64,000 bases of DNA from the NCBI RefSeq assembly GCF_003330845.1, contig NZ_CP026121.1:8475501-8539500 (forward strand), written 5' to 3'. Of this stretch, positions 1-7,556 are shown in pieces. A program made the translations under genes and the position numbers. Numbering within the stretch: the stretch's first letter is position 1; each line of letters begins with the position of its first letter. This stretch comes from Streptomyces sp. Go-475. GTDB taxonomy: Bacteria; Actinomycetota; Actinomycetes; Streptomycetales; Streptomycetaceae. The notes under the pieces were generated by a model. That model had not been told where the DNA came from. It made no database searches and saw only the letters and a program-made list of their open reading frames with translations.

Positions 1-372
1 GGCTCCGGACTGGTACGCGAACCCGGAACGCCGTCCTGGTTCGCGCTGAACAGCCCGGACACCGAGGGCGCCGAGGCCTTCTACGCCCAGGTGTTCGGCT
101 GGACCGCCACGACTCCTCCGGCCGGGGGCGCCGCGGCTCACCTGACCTTCGTCGGCGGAGCCGCGCGGTTCGGCGGCATCACCGGCGGGCCCGAGGGCCC
201 GACCGGCTGGACCCTGCACTTCGGCGTCGAGGACATCGACGGCGGGGTGGCCAGGGCGGTCGAGCTGGGCGGCACCGTCGTCTCCGCACCCTCCGAGACA
301 CCCGGAGTCGGACGCAGCGCGGTCCTCACAGACCCGACGGGCGTGACGTTCGGCCTGGTTCAGCACACGTAA
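1..372 (+). CDS. VOC (glyoxalase-like) family protein, 5' truncated by window edge
   Basis: The open frame runs in from the window edge and stops at TAA 370-372, so only the C-terminal 123 residues are visible. The stretch SPDTEGAEAFYAQVFGW near the start, followed by a small beta-rich module ending in DPTGVTFGLVQ, is the usual betaalphabetabetabeta half-module of vicinal-oxygen-chelate proteins. Streptomyces commonly carry two-module VOC proteins of about 250-260 residues, and this looks like the second module. Members bind a metal in the cleft between modules and may be dioxygenases, glyoxalases or resistance proteins; the substrate cannot be told here. The GTG at 91 is an internal codon, not a convincing start. 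Confidence 0.85.
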   Translation, partial: GSGLVREPGTPSWFALNSPDTEGAEAFYAQVFGWTATTPPAGGAAAHLTFVGGAARFGGITGGPEGPTGWTLHFGVEDIDGGVARAVELGGTVVSAPSETPGVGRSAVLTDPTGVTFGLVQHT

Positions 373-697
373 CCGACCAGGACCGACCAGGATCAAGCCG
401 TACGGCGAGGCAACGTGCATAGGTGGCACGGGAGGTCGAGGTGCGGAGCGGGTAGCCTCGGTCCTGGTCAATCGTCTCGTGCCTTGGCGGAGGCACCGAT
501 GTCGAAGGCCCCGTTCGTCGCCATGTCCGCCGCGACTGCGGCGCTCTCGAAGGCCCCATGAGTGTTGGTTCAAGGCCCTGGCGAGGTCTGCGGCCTGTGC
601 GATGGCGCTCGCGTCGGAACCGCGATCCGGCTGTGGCGCCGTGGGGAAGATGCCGTCGACGGCCGGGCGGAGCAGGTCGCTGACCACCACCAATGCC
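373..697. other. Intergenic stretch without a supported gene
   Basis: Nothing with coding bias, a ribosome binding site and family resemblance is visible between the VOC gene and the convergent secreted-protein gene. Small frames that cross this stretch have arginine-rich, shadow-like compositions. It ends in the hairpin at 698-732. Confidence 0.5.
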
Positions 698-732
698 GTG
701 CCCCAGGCAGGGAACCTCCTCGCCTGGGGCAC
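698..732 (-). terminator. Hairpin downstream of the small secreted protein gene
   Basis: An 11-base perfect inverted repeat (GTGCCCCAGGC pairing with GCCTGGGGCAC, 13-base loop) lies about 27 bases past the stop of the minus-strand gene that ends at 760. It is a likely factor-independent terminator; there is no clear U-tract, as is common in Streptomyces. Confidence 0.6.
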
Positions 733-759
733 CCGCCTTTTGGCTGCGTGAGGTCGGGG

Positions 760-1242
760 TCAGATCGGCCCGTGCCAGGTGGATTCACACTCGACGATGG
801 CGCCGGAGGAGTTGGCGTGGCACGCGCGGGCGGAGACGTTGCGGACCTTGTACGTGCTGTAGAAGTAGCCGTCGAAGACCCCGCCGCCGCCCGCCGATCC
901 GGTGGAGCAGTCGTAGACGGGCATGGTGCGGTAGTGCCAGTGGCCGACCCAGTTGCCGTTGTCGTGGATCTCGTAGCGGATCTGGGTGGTGGCGCAGTGG
1001 CCGTCGGTCGAGGTGTCGGATACGTAGGAGCTGAGCGCCACGTAGTTGTTGGTGCGCCACATGTTGGTGTACTGGTACACGCCGCTGACGTGGCTGGTCG
1101 AGTAGCCGACGTAGCCAAACCCGTTGTCCTGAGGGTGGACTTCGGTTTCCACCCAGTCGTCGGTGCTGTGCGCGCTCGCTGTTCCGGGGACCGTGAGCAG
1201 CAGTCCGATCGCGGCGAAGACCGCCAGTATGGCCCGTCTCAT
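760..1242 (-). CDS. Small secreted protein of unknown function
   Basis: 160 residues. The ATG at 1242 has a strong ribosome binding site (AAGGAGGGGG) just upstream, so the longer upstream frame is rejected. The N-terminus MRRAILAVFAAIGLLLTVPG followed by TASAHS is a Sec signal peptide, cleaved about residue 24. The mature part is rich in Tyr, Ser, Thr, Asn and Trp and has three cysteines, typical of small extracellular beta-proteins of actinomycetes. No catalytic motif is recognised. The upstream region holds two palindromes sharing CACCGTGCAC (1320-1334 and 1408-1419) that could be regulator sites. A hairpin follows the gene. Function unknown; secretion is well supported. Confidence 0.8.
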   Translation of the reverse strand: MRRAILAVFAAIGLLLTVPGTASAHSTDDWVETEVHPQDNGFGYVGYSTSHVSGVYQYTNMWRTNNYVALSSYVSDTSTDGHCATTQIRYEIHDNGNWVGHWHYRTMPVYDCSTGSAGGGGVFDGYFYSTYKVRNVSARACHANSSGAIVECESTWHGPI

Positions 1243-1319
1243 GTAACTCCCCCTCCTTGAAGCTGCGATTCTTGTCATGTCTCTGCGGACATGAAGTCCG
1301 TCGGCAGCCTCCCGAAGTC

Positions 1320-1419
1320 GGTGCACCGTGCACCAGTGCGGAACCGGCCATATCGGTGCGAAAGCGACCGCGAGGCCTCCTGGGGGCGGCGGTCTTCGAG
1401 GTCGGTCACCGTGCACGGT
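1320..1419. promoter_or_regulatory. Pair of palindromes upstream of the secreted-protein gene
   Basis: GGTGCACCGTGCACC (1320-1334) is a perfect palindrome around one central base and ACCGTGCACGGT (1408-1419) is a perfect 12-base palindrome. Both contain CACCGTGCAC. They lie 78-177 bases upstream of the start at 1242. A shared regulator site is an inference; no adjacent regulator gene points to its identity. Confidence 0.35.
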
Positions 1420-1520
1420 CAGCCGGCATGGCAAACCGGCGAAGGACCTCTGCGGAGTCGCGGTCGACGCCGGTGAGCATCAGGCGACAGCAGATCAACT
1501 CGAGAGGTCATGAGACCCCG

Positions 1521-1934
1521 CTAAGTGTGTGATTCACTCAAGCCGGGCGTGCCAAGACGGTTGAAGCCGGCGAGGCGCGGCGAGACGTCGAAGGGGAAGG
1601 ATGCGCCGTCGGGGGTCTTGAGGGCCGCCACGATGTCTTGGTCCGGTGCGCCGAATATCTCGAAGTGCTGCACGGTGCAGTGCTCCATCACCTCGCGGAT
1701 GTACGGATCCGAGAGCTGCCAGTGGGCGCGGATGGCATCGGAGTCGCGGTAGAGCTGGAAGCTGTGCGCCAGCATCCGCTCCTCGTCGATGAAGACCTCG
1801 ACCATGAGCTGAGGGCCGTGCTCTTGAGCGAATGCCACCGCCTGCGCGATGGCGCGCCGGAAACCGTCGAGGTGACCGTCCGTGATGCGCATGGTGTTGC
1901 GGAAGAGAATGGTGCTGCTCGTTGCGATCTCCAT
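1521..1934 (-). CDS. Putative dimeric alpha/beta-barrel (quinol monooxygenase-like) protein
   Basis: 137 residues with strong Streptomyces codon bias. The layout, a beta-strand with a GHLDGFRRAIAQAVAF helix, then MVEVFIDEERMLAHSFQLYRDSDAIRAH split over further strands, resembles the antibiotic-biosynthesis-monooxygenase (ABM) ferredoxin-like fold. In that family proteins report values such as AHWQ...PYIREVM near the second helix. No cofactor motif is visible, as is normal for ABM proteins. The ATG at 1934 has only a weak ribosome binding site, and an ATG at 1889 is an alternative. It stands alone between unrelated genes. The fold call is moderate; the activity is unknown. Confidence 0.65.
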   Translation of the reverse strand: MEIATSSTILFRNTMRITDGHLDGFRRAIAQAVAFAQEHGPQLMVEVFIDEERMLAHSFQLYRDSDAIRAHWQLSDPYIREVMEHCTVQHFEIFGAPDQDIVAALKTPDGASFPFDVSPRLAGFNRLGTPGLSESHT

Positions 1935-2186
1935 GCGCCGAGTGTTGCGCCTCGACCAAGGTTGAGGTCAAGGGCGCGGCTCGGCCGGGGAACCGGCGAC
2001 GACCCTGAGGCTGCTGACGAAGCCCTGACGGGCCGCCTCGCGCTCTTCTCCGGCACGGAGGACCGAACAGCACCTCCCGCCCGAGCCCAGCGATGAACCG
2101 AATAATTCCCAGGATGTCGTCCCTCCGATCGGACACCGGCCTCGTGCCTCGGGAACCTGGACACATGGCTGATCGTCTTCTTGGGC

Positions 2187-2537
2187 ATGCCTCGCGTTCT
2201 CATTCTTGGAATCGACCCGCGTGCAGTGCCCGGTATGGACGGAGACACCCTTCGTGCGGCCCTCGATCAGGAACTGGCCCGATTCGGCGAACATGCCATC
2301 GATGCGTCCATGACGCTGATCGGACTGGATGAGTCGGCCGAGCCGACGATCGTTGCGGCGCTGTCCGAGCGCGACTGGGACGTCGTCGTCATCGGAGGTG
2401 GGATCCGCAAGCCGGAGCCGCTTCTGCCGCTCTTTGAGCAGGTCGTGAATCTGGTGCGGCGTCACGCGCCGAAGGCGGCGATCGCGTTCAACACGAGCGG
2501 CGGCGACAGCGTCGAAGCAGCCCAGCGGTGGCTGTGA
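2187..2537 (+). CDS. Conserved hypothetical protein, small Rossmann-like
   Basis: 116 residues beginning MPRVLILGIDP. I chose ATG 2187 over an in-frame TTG at 2181 because the latter adds only two residues; neither has a strong ribosome binding site. Alternating strands and helices (RVLILGID, DVVVIGGGIR, KAAIAFNTSGG) suggest an alpha/beta flavodoxin- or receiver-like fold. The GGGIRKPEPLLPLFEQVV segment is characteristic of a small hypothetical family seen across actinomycetes. There are no catalytic residues I can name. It has no operon partner: the downstream DNA is the NRPS/IS21 scar. Confidence 0.7.
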   Translation: MPRVLILGIDPRAVPGMDGDTLRAALDQELARFGEHAIDASMTLIGLDESAEPTIVAALSERDWDVVVIGGGIRKPEPLLPLFEQVVNLVRRHAPKAAIAFNTSGGDSVEAAQRWL

Positions 2538-2601
2538 GGGCTCGGTCGGGTCGGTGGGGCCTTTCGGCCGCTTGTCGGGCCGGTTGCAGGGAACGGCCCT
2601 G

Positions 2602-2740
2602 TCATTCGGAGATGAGTTCGTAGAGGTCGTCGGCCTGAGGTGCGGTCTGTGTGGCCGCCGGCGAGCTCGGCGAGGATGCGGCTGGTCTTGGCGAAGCGGA
2701 CGCCGGTGCCCTGGCGGATGGCTTGGTGGCCGAGAACGGC
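2602..2740 (-). pseudogene. istB: IS21-family IstB ATPase remnant
   Basis: Two adjoining minus-strand fragments match the IstB helper ATPase of IS21 elements. One frame (about 2734-2639) gives LGHQAIRQGTGVRFAKTSRI followed by LAELAGGHTDRT. The next frame gives QADDLYELISE and a stop at 2602. In intact IstB proteins these segments are separated by about 25 residues, including the Walker B region, so an internal deletion with a frame change has joined them. The Walker A end and C-terminus are missing, and no istA or terminal repeats are visible. This is a dead scar of insertion and deletion beside the NRPS fragment. Confidence 0.75.
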
Positions 2741-2749
2741 CCGAGCGGA

Positions 2750-3166
2750 ACGTACTGCTGGGAACTCCCCCTGGGCGGCGACGGCAAGCTGGACCGTTCG
2801 GCCCTGCCCGTGCCGTCGGGTGAGCGGCCTGCGGTGTCCACCGCGTACCGGGCGTCCGAACTGCCGGTGGAGGAGACCCTCGCCGTGATCCTGGCGCAGG
2901 TCCTGGAGCTCGACCGGGTCGGTGCGGACGACGACTTCGTGGAGTGGGGCGGAGACTCGCTCAGAGCGGTCAGGGCGGCCACCCAGATCGGTGAGGCCCT
3001 GGGCAGGCGCCTCCCGGCTCGCGCCGTGCTCGAACAACCCACCGTGGCGCGCCTGGCCGCCCACCTGGCCGCCCTGCCCGCGGACCCGACCGCACCCGCA
3101 CGGGCAGCGGCACCGGTGCCCGCGCAACGGGCCGTCCCGCCGTCGGCGGACGCACGGGCAGCCTGA
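2750..3166 (+). pseudogene. 3' fragment of a nonribosomal peptide synthetase (adenylation tail plus carrier domain)
   Basis: Frame 2 encodes ELPLGGDGKLDRSALP, the A10 motif at the end of an adenylation domain. About 50 residues later comes DDFVEWGGDSLRAVR, the 4'-phosphopantetheine attachment motif of a peptidyl carrier protein, with its serine intact. The carrier domain looks complete (helices through TVARLAAHLAAL) and is followed by a proline/alanine tail and stop, as at the end of a real NRPS. Everything upstream (most of the A domain, any condensation domain) is gone; the frame runs straight into the istB remnant near 2745. It is almost certainly not functional as a synthetase. A stand-alone carrier seems unlikely, as no ribosome binding site or start is apparent. 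Confidence 0.8.
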
Positions 3167-3174
3167 TCCGGGAG

Positions 3175-3777
3175 ATGTGCGAGCACCGCATGGCGGCCCT
3201 TGCCGCACGTGCCAAGGCCTTCACCGAGGATGGGCAGGACGATGCCGCGGACGCCGTGGCCGACACCGTAAAGCGGAGCTGGAGCCGCGCGAAGGTCCTC
3301 GCGGTCATCGCCGGGAGTCTGAGCAGCCCAGGCTGGACCAACCACGCGCTGTCAGAACGGGCAGGACTGGTGCTCCGCCACACCCGCGCCAATCTTGCCG
3401 CGGCGGTGAGCCAGCATCTCACAGGCTCTGGACGACGTTCGGAGCATGGCGTTTTGTGCGGCACTGCCGCTGGATCGATGGCGGTTCCCGACACCGGCGC
3501 GGACGACGAGGAGATGACCGCTGAGGCGGCCATCCTCGCTGAACAGACCACGGACGTGCACGATTGCGGCCAGCGAGGCCGCCTCCAAGCCACTGCGGCC
3601 GAAGGCTGGGGGCATTGCCCCGCAGGCCGTGCAGCCGCAGTCGAAGCACTGAGCCGTGCCTCAGGGCCCACCTGTTGGGAGGCGGTTCGCCGGACGACGG
3701 CGTCCCAGGCACTGCCATCGCAGAGCGGGTTACCGCCAGCGTGCTCGGCGCCTGGAAAGAGCAAGCCACACGGATGA
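3175..3777 (+). CDS. Doubtful ORF, possibly a decayed gene
   Basis: A 200-residue frame starting just after the NRPS fragment stop. Codon positions look coding (high GC3) to about 3415, giving an Ala-rich helical segment (MAALAARAKAFTEDGQDDAA then RAKVLAVIAGSL). After that, third-position bias fades and the protein becomes cysteine-rich and irregular. A second frame is locally coding-like near 3680-3775. I recognise no family. It may be the start of a gene broken by frameshifts, or noise in a degenerate region. No gene is supported in 3778-3868 either. Confidence 0.3.
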   Translation: MCEHRMAALAARAKAFTEDGQDDAADAVADTVKRSWSRAKVLAVIAGSLSSPGWTNHALSERAGLVLRHTRANLAAAVSQHLTGSGRRSEHGVLCGTAAGSMAVPDTGADDEEMTAEAAILAEQTTDVHDCGQRGRLQATAAEGWGHCPAGRAAAVEALSRASGPTCWEAVRRTTASQALPSQSGLPPACSAPGKSKPHG

Positions 3778-3868
3778 GATGGACCGCGTGAGCCAGCCGA
3801 TGGCGCCGAGGACGAGGCACGATTCCTGGACTGCTCGCGGATGCGGACGTGGACGGTCGAAGTACGCG

Positions 3869-5008
3869 TCAGCTGACTCGAAGACCGACCGCCAGAGTCA
3901 GTTCAAGGACTCGCTGTGGCGATGCGAGATCCGGAAACAGCTCCCGCAGCTGCGACATCCGGTACCGGACGGTCTGGGGATGGACGAACAACGCCGCCGC
4001 CACCTCGTCGCGCCTGCCCTGGTGCAGCAGCCACGCCCGCAACGTCTCCTCCAGCCGCTGTGCGGTCGCGACCGGCAAGGTCCGCAACGGTGCGAGGGCT
4101 CGGGCACGCAGGTCCGCGAACGCGTCCGCGTCGGCGCTCAGCACCAGCTCGGGCAGGTGGTCCTCGGTGTCGCGAACATCCGAGGAGAGGGAGCGCGCGC
4201 GTACGGCTCGTTCGTACGAGGCGGACGCACGCGTCCATGGCCGGGCCGGGCCGACCACGGCGGTGCGGTCGGTCAGTTGCCGCAACAGATGTGATCGGTC
4301 GGCGTCAGGGACGAGCAGCACGCCGGTGGCCTCCGGCAGATCGTCGAGGACGAGGGTGCCCGGGTCGAGCGCGCGGTAGGCGGGCCGGGCCTGGGCGGCG
4401 GGCAGCAGGACCGCGGTCAGCGTAACCGGAGGCTGCCACCCGGCCCGTTGAGCAGAGGCGAGCAGCACGTCCGGGCTCGCGCCGGCGAGGAGGTCGCGGG
4501 CCAGCTGTTCCAGGTGGCGCTCCTGGGCCCGGCCCTGGGCGGCCAGTTCGTCGGCGTGGCCCGCGGCGCTCGCGGCGGAGAGCTCGTCGATGTAGGCGAA
4601 GGTCAGCTCGGCGAACTTGGCGACCTCGGCGGCGGGCAGACCTGCGGATACGGCACCCGCTGCCAGGCATCGCCAGGCCACGCGGGCGCCGACGCGGTAG
4701 GCGCTGAGCAGGGCGTCCATCGACCGGCCGTCGCGCACCTCGCCGCGGCCCAGCTCGTAGGCTGCGTCACCGCCGTCGCCGCCCGTGGCGTTCCCGCTCG
4801 CGAGGTCCAGGTAGTGCCCCAGGGCGGTGCGGACGGCTCGGCGGATGGTGCCCCCCATGCTGCCCGAGAGGGCGTTGGCGTAGGAAGGGACCTCGTCGAT
4901 GATCGCCTGGACGACCTCGTCGGCGGTGGTCTTCAGCGCGGCCCGAAGCGCGGTGACCGTCGTCTCATCAAGGGCCAGTTCGCTGGCCCTCCGGATTGCA
5001 TGGCTCAC
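3869..5008 (-). CDS. PucR-type helix-turn-helix transcriptional regulator
   Basis: 379 residues from GTG 5008, with AGGGA eight bases upstream. The C-terminal block LLHQGRRDEVAAALFVHPQT then VRYRMSQLRELFPD is the PucR C-terminal helix-turn-helix; the central part resembles the GGDEF-like or CdaR-type regulator core, and the N-terminal ~170 residues are helical. It is divergently transcribed from a ferredoxin reductase and fatty acid desaturase pair across an 86-base gap. Such regulators usually control their divergent neighbour, so it probably senses a membrane-lipid or redox cue and controls desaturation. Two palindromes lie in the gap, one only four bases from its start codon, which fits autoregulation. 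The ligand is unknown. Confidence 0.88.
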   Translation of the reverse strand: MSHAIRRASELALDETTVTALRAALKTTADEVVQAIIDEVPSYANALSGSMGGTIRRAVRTALGHYLDLASGNATGGDGGDAAYELGRGEVRDGRSMDALLSAYRVGARVAWRCLAAGAVSAGLPAAEVAKFAELTFAYIDELSAASAAGHADELAAQGRAQERHLEQLARDLLAGASPDVLLASAQRAGWQPPVTLTAVLLPAAQARPAYRALDPGTLVLDDLPEATGVLLVPDADRSHLLRQLTDRTAVVGPARPWTRASASYERAVRARSLSSDVRDTEDHLPELVLSADADAFADLRARALAPLRTLPVATAQRLEETLRAWLLHQGRRDEVAAALFVHPQTVRYRMSQLRELFPDLASPQRVLELTLAVGLRVS

Positions 5009-5011
5009 GTT

Positions 5012-5063
5012 TTGTTCCCTGCGAACAATTCAGCCGATCAGATTCACGTCCTGCGGTCAGGAC
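5012..5063. promoter_or_regulatory. Two palindromes in the PucR/desaturase divergent region
   Basis: TTGTTC-N5-GAACAA at 5012-5028 and GTCCTG-N4-CAGGAC at 5048-5063. Both lie between the divergent start codons at 5008 and 5095. They are good candidates for the binding site of the PucR-type regulator; which one is used cannot be decided from sequence. Confidence 0.45.
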
Positions 5064-5094
5064 TTTACGCCTTGAGGCGCAGCAGGCTGGAGCC

Positions 5095-6150
5095 ATGACG
5101 AGTGCAGCGCTCCGCAGCAGGGCGTGGAAACTGATGGAGATGGTCACGACGCCGCTGCTGCCGTCGGACTACCTCGACCTGGTCAGCCCGCTGCGTGCGG
5201 GCGCTGACCTGCGTGGGCGCATCGAGGCCGTGCACCCCGAGACGCGTGACGCCGCGACGGTCGTGATCAGGCCGGGACGGGGCTGGCGCGGCCACACAGC
5301 CGGTCAGTACGTCCGGATCGGGGTCGACGTCGACGGGGTGCGCCTGTGGCGTGCCTACTCCATCACCTCGCCGACGAACCGCCAGGACGGCCGCGTCACG
5401 ATCACCGTGAAGGCGATCCCGGACGGCAAGGTCAGCAACCACCTGGTCCGCAGGGCCAAACCGGGCACGCTCGTCCAGCTCGACCAGGCGACCGGTGACT
5501 TCGTGCTGCCACGGGCCAAGCCCGCCAAGGTGCTCTACCTGACGGCCGGCAGCGGCATCACCCCCGTGATGGGCATGCTGCGCGACACCGAGTTCGACGA
5601 CGTCGTCATGGTCCACTGCGCGCCACAGCCGCACGACGTGATCTTCCGCGACGAACTGCACGGCCTGGTCGCGGACAAGAAGCTGCGGCTCACCGAGGTG
5701 CACACCGACACGGACGGCCAGCTCGACATCGCCCGCCTCGGCGAACTCGTGCCCGACTGGGCCGAGCGCGAGACCTGGGCGTGCGGGCCCGCGGGCCTGC
5801 TCGACGCCGCCGAAGAGCACTGGAGCGAGCACGGCGTCCCGGAGCGCCTGCACACCGAACGCTTCCGCCCCAGCATCGTCGCCGCCGGCGACGGCGGCGA
5901 GGTCACGTTCAGCACCACCGGCACGACCGTCGACGCGGACGGCACCACGCCGTTGCTGGACGTCGGCGAGGAGGCCGGCGTGCTCATGCCCTCCGGGTGC
6001 CGCATGGGCATCTGCTTCGGCTGCGTCACGCCGCTCAAGGCGGGCGCCGTCCGCGACCTGCGCACCGGCGAGATCACCGAGGCCGAGCCGGGCGTCCTCA
6101 TCCAGACCTGCGTGTCCGCCGCGGCGGGCCCCTGCGACATCGAACGGTAG
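5095..6150 (+). CDS. Ferredoxin reductase with C-terminal [2Fe-2S] domain
   Basis: 351 residues, starting at ATG 5095 with GGAG upstream. The order is FAD-binding barrel (GQYVRIGV, RAYSITSPTN, about residues 60-130), NAD(P)-binding domain (LTAGSGITPVMGMLRD near 160), and a plant-type 2Fe-2S ferredoxin domain with CRMGICFGC and the last cysteine in QTCVS. It would take electrons from NAD(P)H and pass them through its own cluster to a partner oxygenase. The partner is clear: the fatty acid desaturase starts 8 bases after this stop. The pair therefore forms a self-contained membrane-lipid desaturation system, probably under the divergent PucR-type regulator. Confidence 0.93.
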   Translation: MTSAALRSRAWKLMEMVTTPLLPSDYLDLVSPLRAGADLRGRIEAVHPETRDAATVVIRPGRGWRGHTAGQYVRIGVDVDGVRLWRAYSITSPTNRQDGRVTITVKAIPDGKVSNHLVRRAKPGTLVQLDQATGDFVLPRAKPAKVLYLTAGSGITPVMGMLRDTEFDDVVMVHCAPQPHDVIFRDELHGLVADKKLRLTEVHTDTDGQLDIARLGELVPDWAERETWACGPAGLLDAAEEHWSEHGVPERLHTERFRPSIVAAGDGGEVTFSTTGTTVDADGTTPLLDVGEEAGVLMPSGCRMGICFGCVTPLKAGAVRDLRTGEITEAEPGVLIQTCVSAAAGPCDIER

Positions 6151-6157
6151 GAGCAAT

Positions 6158-7276
6158 TTGACCGCCATCGACCCCACCGCCCACCTGACCGCGGAGCAGA
6201 TCGAGCAGCTCGGCCGCGAGCTGGACGCGATCCGCGACGAGGTGATCGCCGGCCGCGGTGAGAAGGACGCCGCCTACATCCGTAAGGTCATCTCGGCGCA
6301 GCGCAAGCTCGAGCTGGTCAGCAGGGGCGTGCTCCTGTTCTCGATCTTCCCGCCCGCGTGGATCATCGGCACCGCCGGTCTGTCCGTGGCGAAGATCATG
6401 GACAACATGGAGATCGGCCACAACATCCTGCACGGCCAGTGGGACTGGATGCGCGACCCGAAGATCCACTCCACCACCTGGGAATGGGACCACGTCTCGC
6501 CGGCGGACCAGTGGAAGCACTCGCACAACGAGCTGCACCACACGTACACCAACGTGCTCGGCAAGGACAACGACCTCGGCTACGGCATCATGCGCGTCGA
6601 CGAGGACCAGAAGTGGCACCCGTTCCACCTCGGCCAGCCGCTGTGGAACTTCATCAACGCCTGCTTCTTCGAGTACGGCATCGCAGCGTACGACCTGGAG
6701 CTCGGCAAGAACCTGCACAAGCGCCGCCGCAAGAACCCGGAGTTCCGCGCGCGGGCCAAGGCCGTGGGCCGTAAGATCCGCAAGCAGGTCCTCAAGGACT
6801 ATGTGATCCACCCGCTGCTGTCGGGCCCGTCGTTCCTCCCCACGCTCGCCGCCACGTTCACCGCGAACCTGGTCCGCAACATCTGGTCCCACTCGGTGAT
6901 CATGTGCGGGCACTTCCCCGAGGGTGTGCAGGTCTTCGAGCGCCGGTCGATCAAGGGCGAGACGCGCGGCGAGTGGTACCTGCGCCAGATGATGGGCTCG
7001 GCGAACATCAGCGGCAGCAAGGCCATGCACTTCATGACCGGGAACCTGTCGCACCAGATCGAGCACCACCTGTTCCCGTACCTGCCGAGCAACCGGTACG
7101 CCGAGGTCTCGGTGAAGGTGCGCGCGTTGTTCGAGAAGTACGAGCTGGAGTATGTCACCGGGCCACTGCCCAAGCAGGTGTTCTCCGCGTGGCGCAAGGT
7201 CTTCCGGCTCTCACTGCCGAACAGGAAGCCCAAGGTCAAAACCCCGGACCGCGAGCAGGAGCTCGTCGCGGCCTGA
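6158..7276 (+). CDS. Membrane fatty acid desaturase (acyl-lipid or acyl-CoA type)
   Basis: 372 residues from TTG 6158. AGGAG at 6149-6153 overlaps the previous stop and sets this start, so the two genes are translationally linked. All three histidine boxes of the membrane diiron desaturase family are present: HNILHGQWDW, HSHNELHHTY and HQIEHHLFP (the QIEHH form typical of delta-5/6/9 acyl desaturases). Hydrophobic segments near residues 48-70 and 215-245 anchor it in the membrane. It introduces a double bond into acyl chains using O2 and electrons from the upstream reductase, and so adjusts membrane fluidity. The exact position of desaturation is not readable. Confidence 0.93.
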   Translation: MTAIDPTAHLTAEQIEQLGRELDAIRDEVIAGRGEKDAAYIRKVISAQRKLELVSRGVLLFSIFPPAWIIGTAGLSVAKIMDNMEIGHNILHGQWDWMRDPKIHSTTWEWDHVSPADQWKHSHNELHHTYTNVLGKDNDLGYGIMRVDEDQKWHPFHLGQPLWNFINACFFEYGIAAYDLELGKNLHKRRRKNPEFRARAKAVGRKIRKQVLKDYVIHPLLSGPSFLPTLAATFTANLVRNIWSHSVIMCGHFPEGVQVFERRSIKGETRGEWYLRQMMGSANISGSKAMHFMTGNLSHQIEHHLFPYLPSNRYAEVSVKVRALFEKYELEYVTGPLPKQVFSAWRKVFRLSLPNRKPKVKTPDREQELVAA

Positions 7277-7459
7277 TGCGCGGCATGGTGTCCGGTCATT
7301 CGGCAGTACCGGCGGCACCGCCGGTTTCGGTGAGATTCCGTTTGGTGTGGAGGTACACGACGGGGTCCGCCTGAGCCGCAGCAGCGGCGGTGCCCTGCGA
7401 TGCGTCCTGCCCCCTTCCGATCAACCCCGTTCACCCCTCGCCCGCTTCCCTGCACATTC

Positions 7460-7509
7460 CTTTGGAAAATGCCAAAGCGTTCACCTGGGCCAAGCACTTT
7501 CCGTAGTGT
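7460..7509 (+). promoter_or_regulatory. Candidate promoter and palindrome for the roadblock operon
   Basis: A palindrome CTTTGG-N6-CCAAAG occupies 7460-7477. Just downstream are TTCACC (7480-7485) and TAGTGT (7504-7509) with an 18-base spacer, the latter fitting the Streptomyces -10 pattern TAGNNT. The palindrome immediately upstream of the -35 suggests an activator or repressor site. Leader length to the GTG at 7557 would be about 40 bases. Confidence 0.4.
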
Positions 7510-7556
7510 CGTGCTCACGTTCGCGGGAACAGCCGTGCAGGGGGAGGGGATTCGGC

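Noticed and set aside
562..1260. Plus-strand ORF opposite the secreted protein gene
   Set aside because: It mirrors the minus-strand gene with a signal peptide and strong ribosome binding site, and its Val/Asp-rich product has no ribosome binding site or family resemblance.
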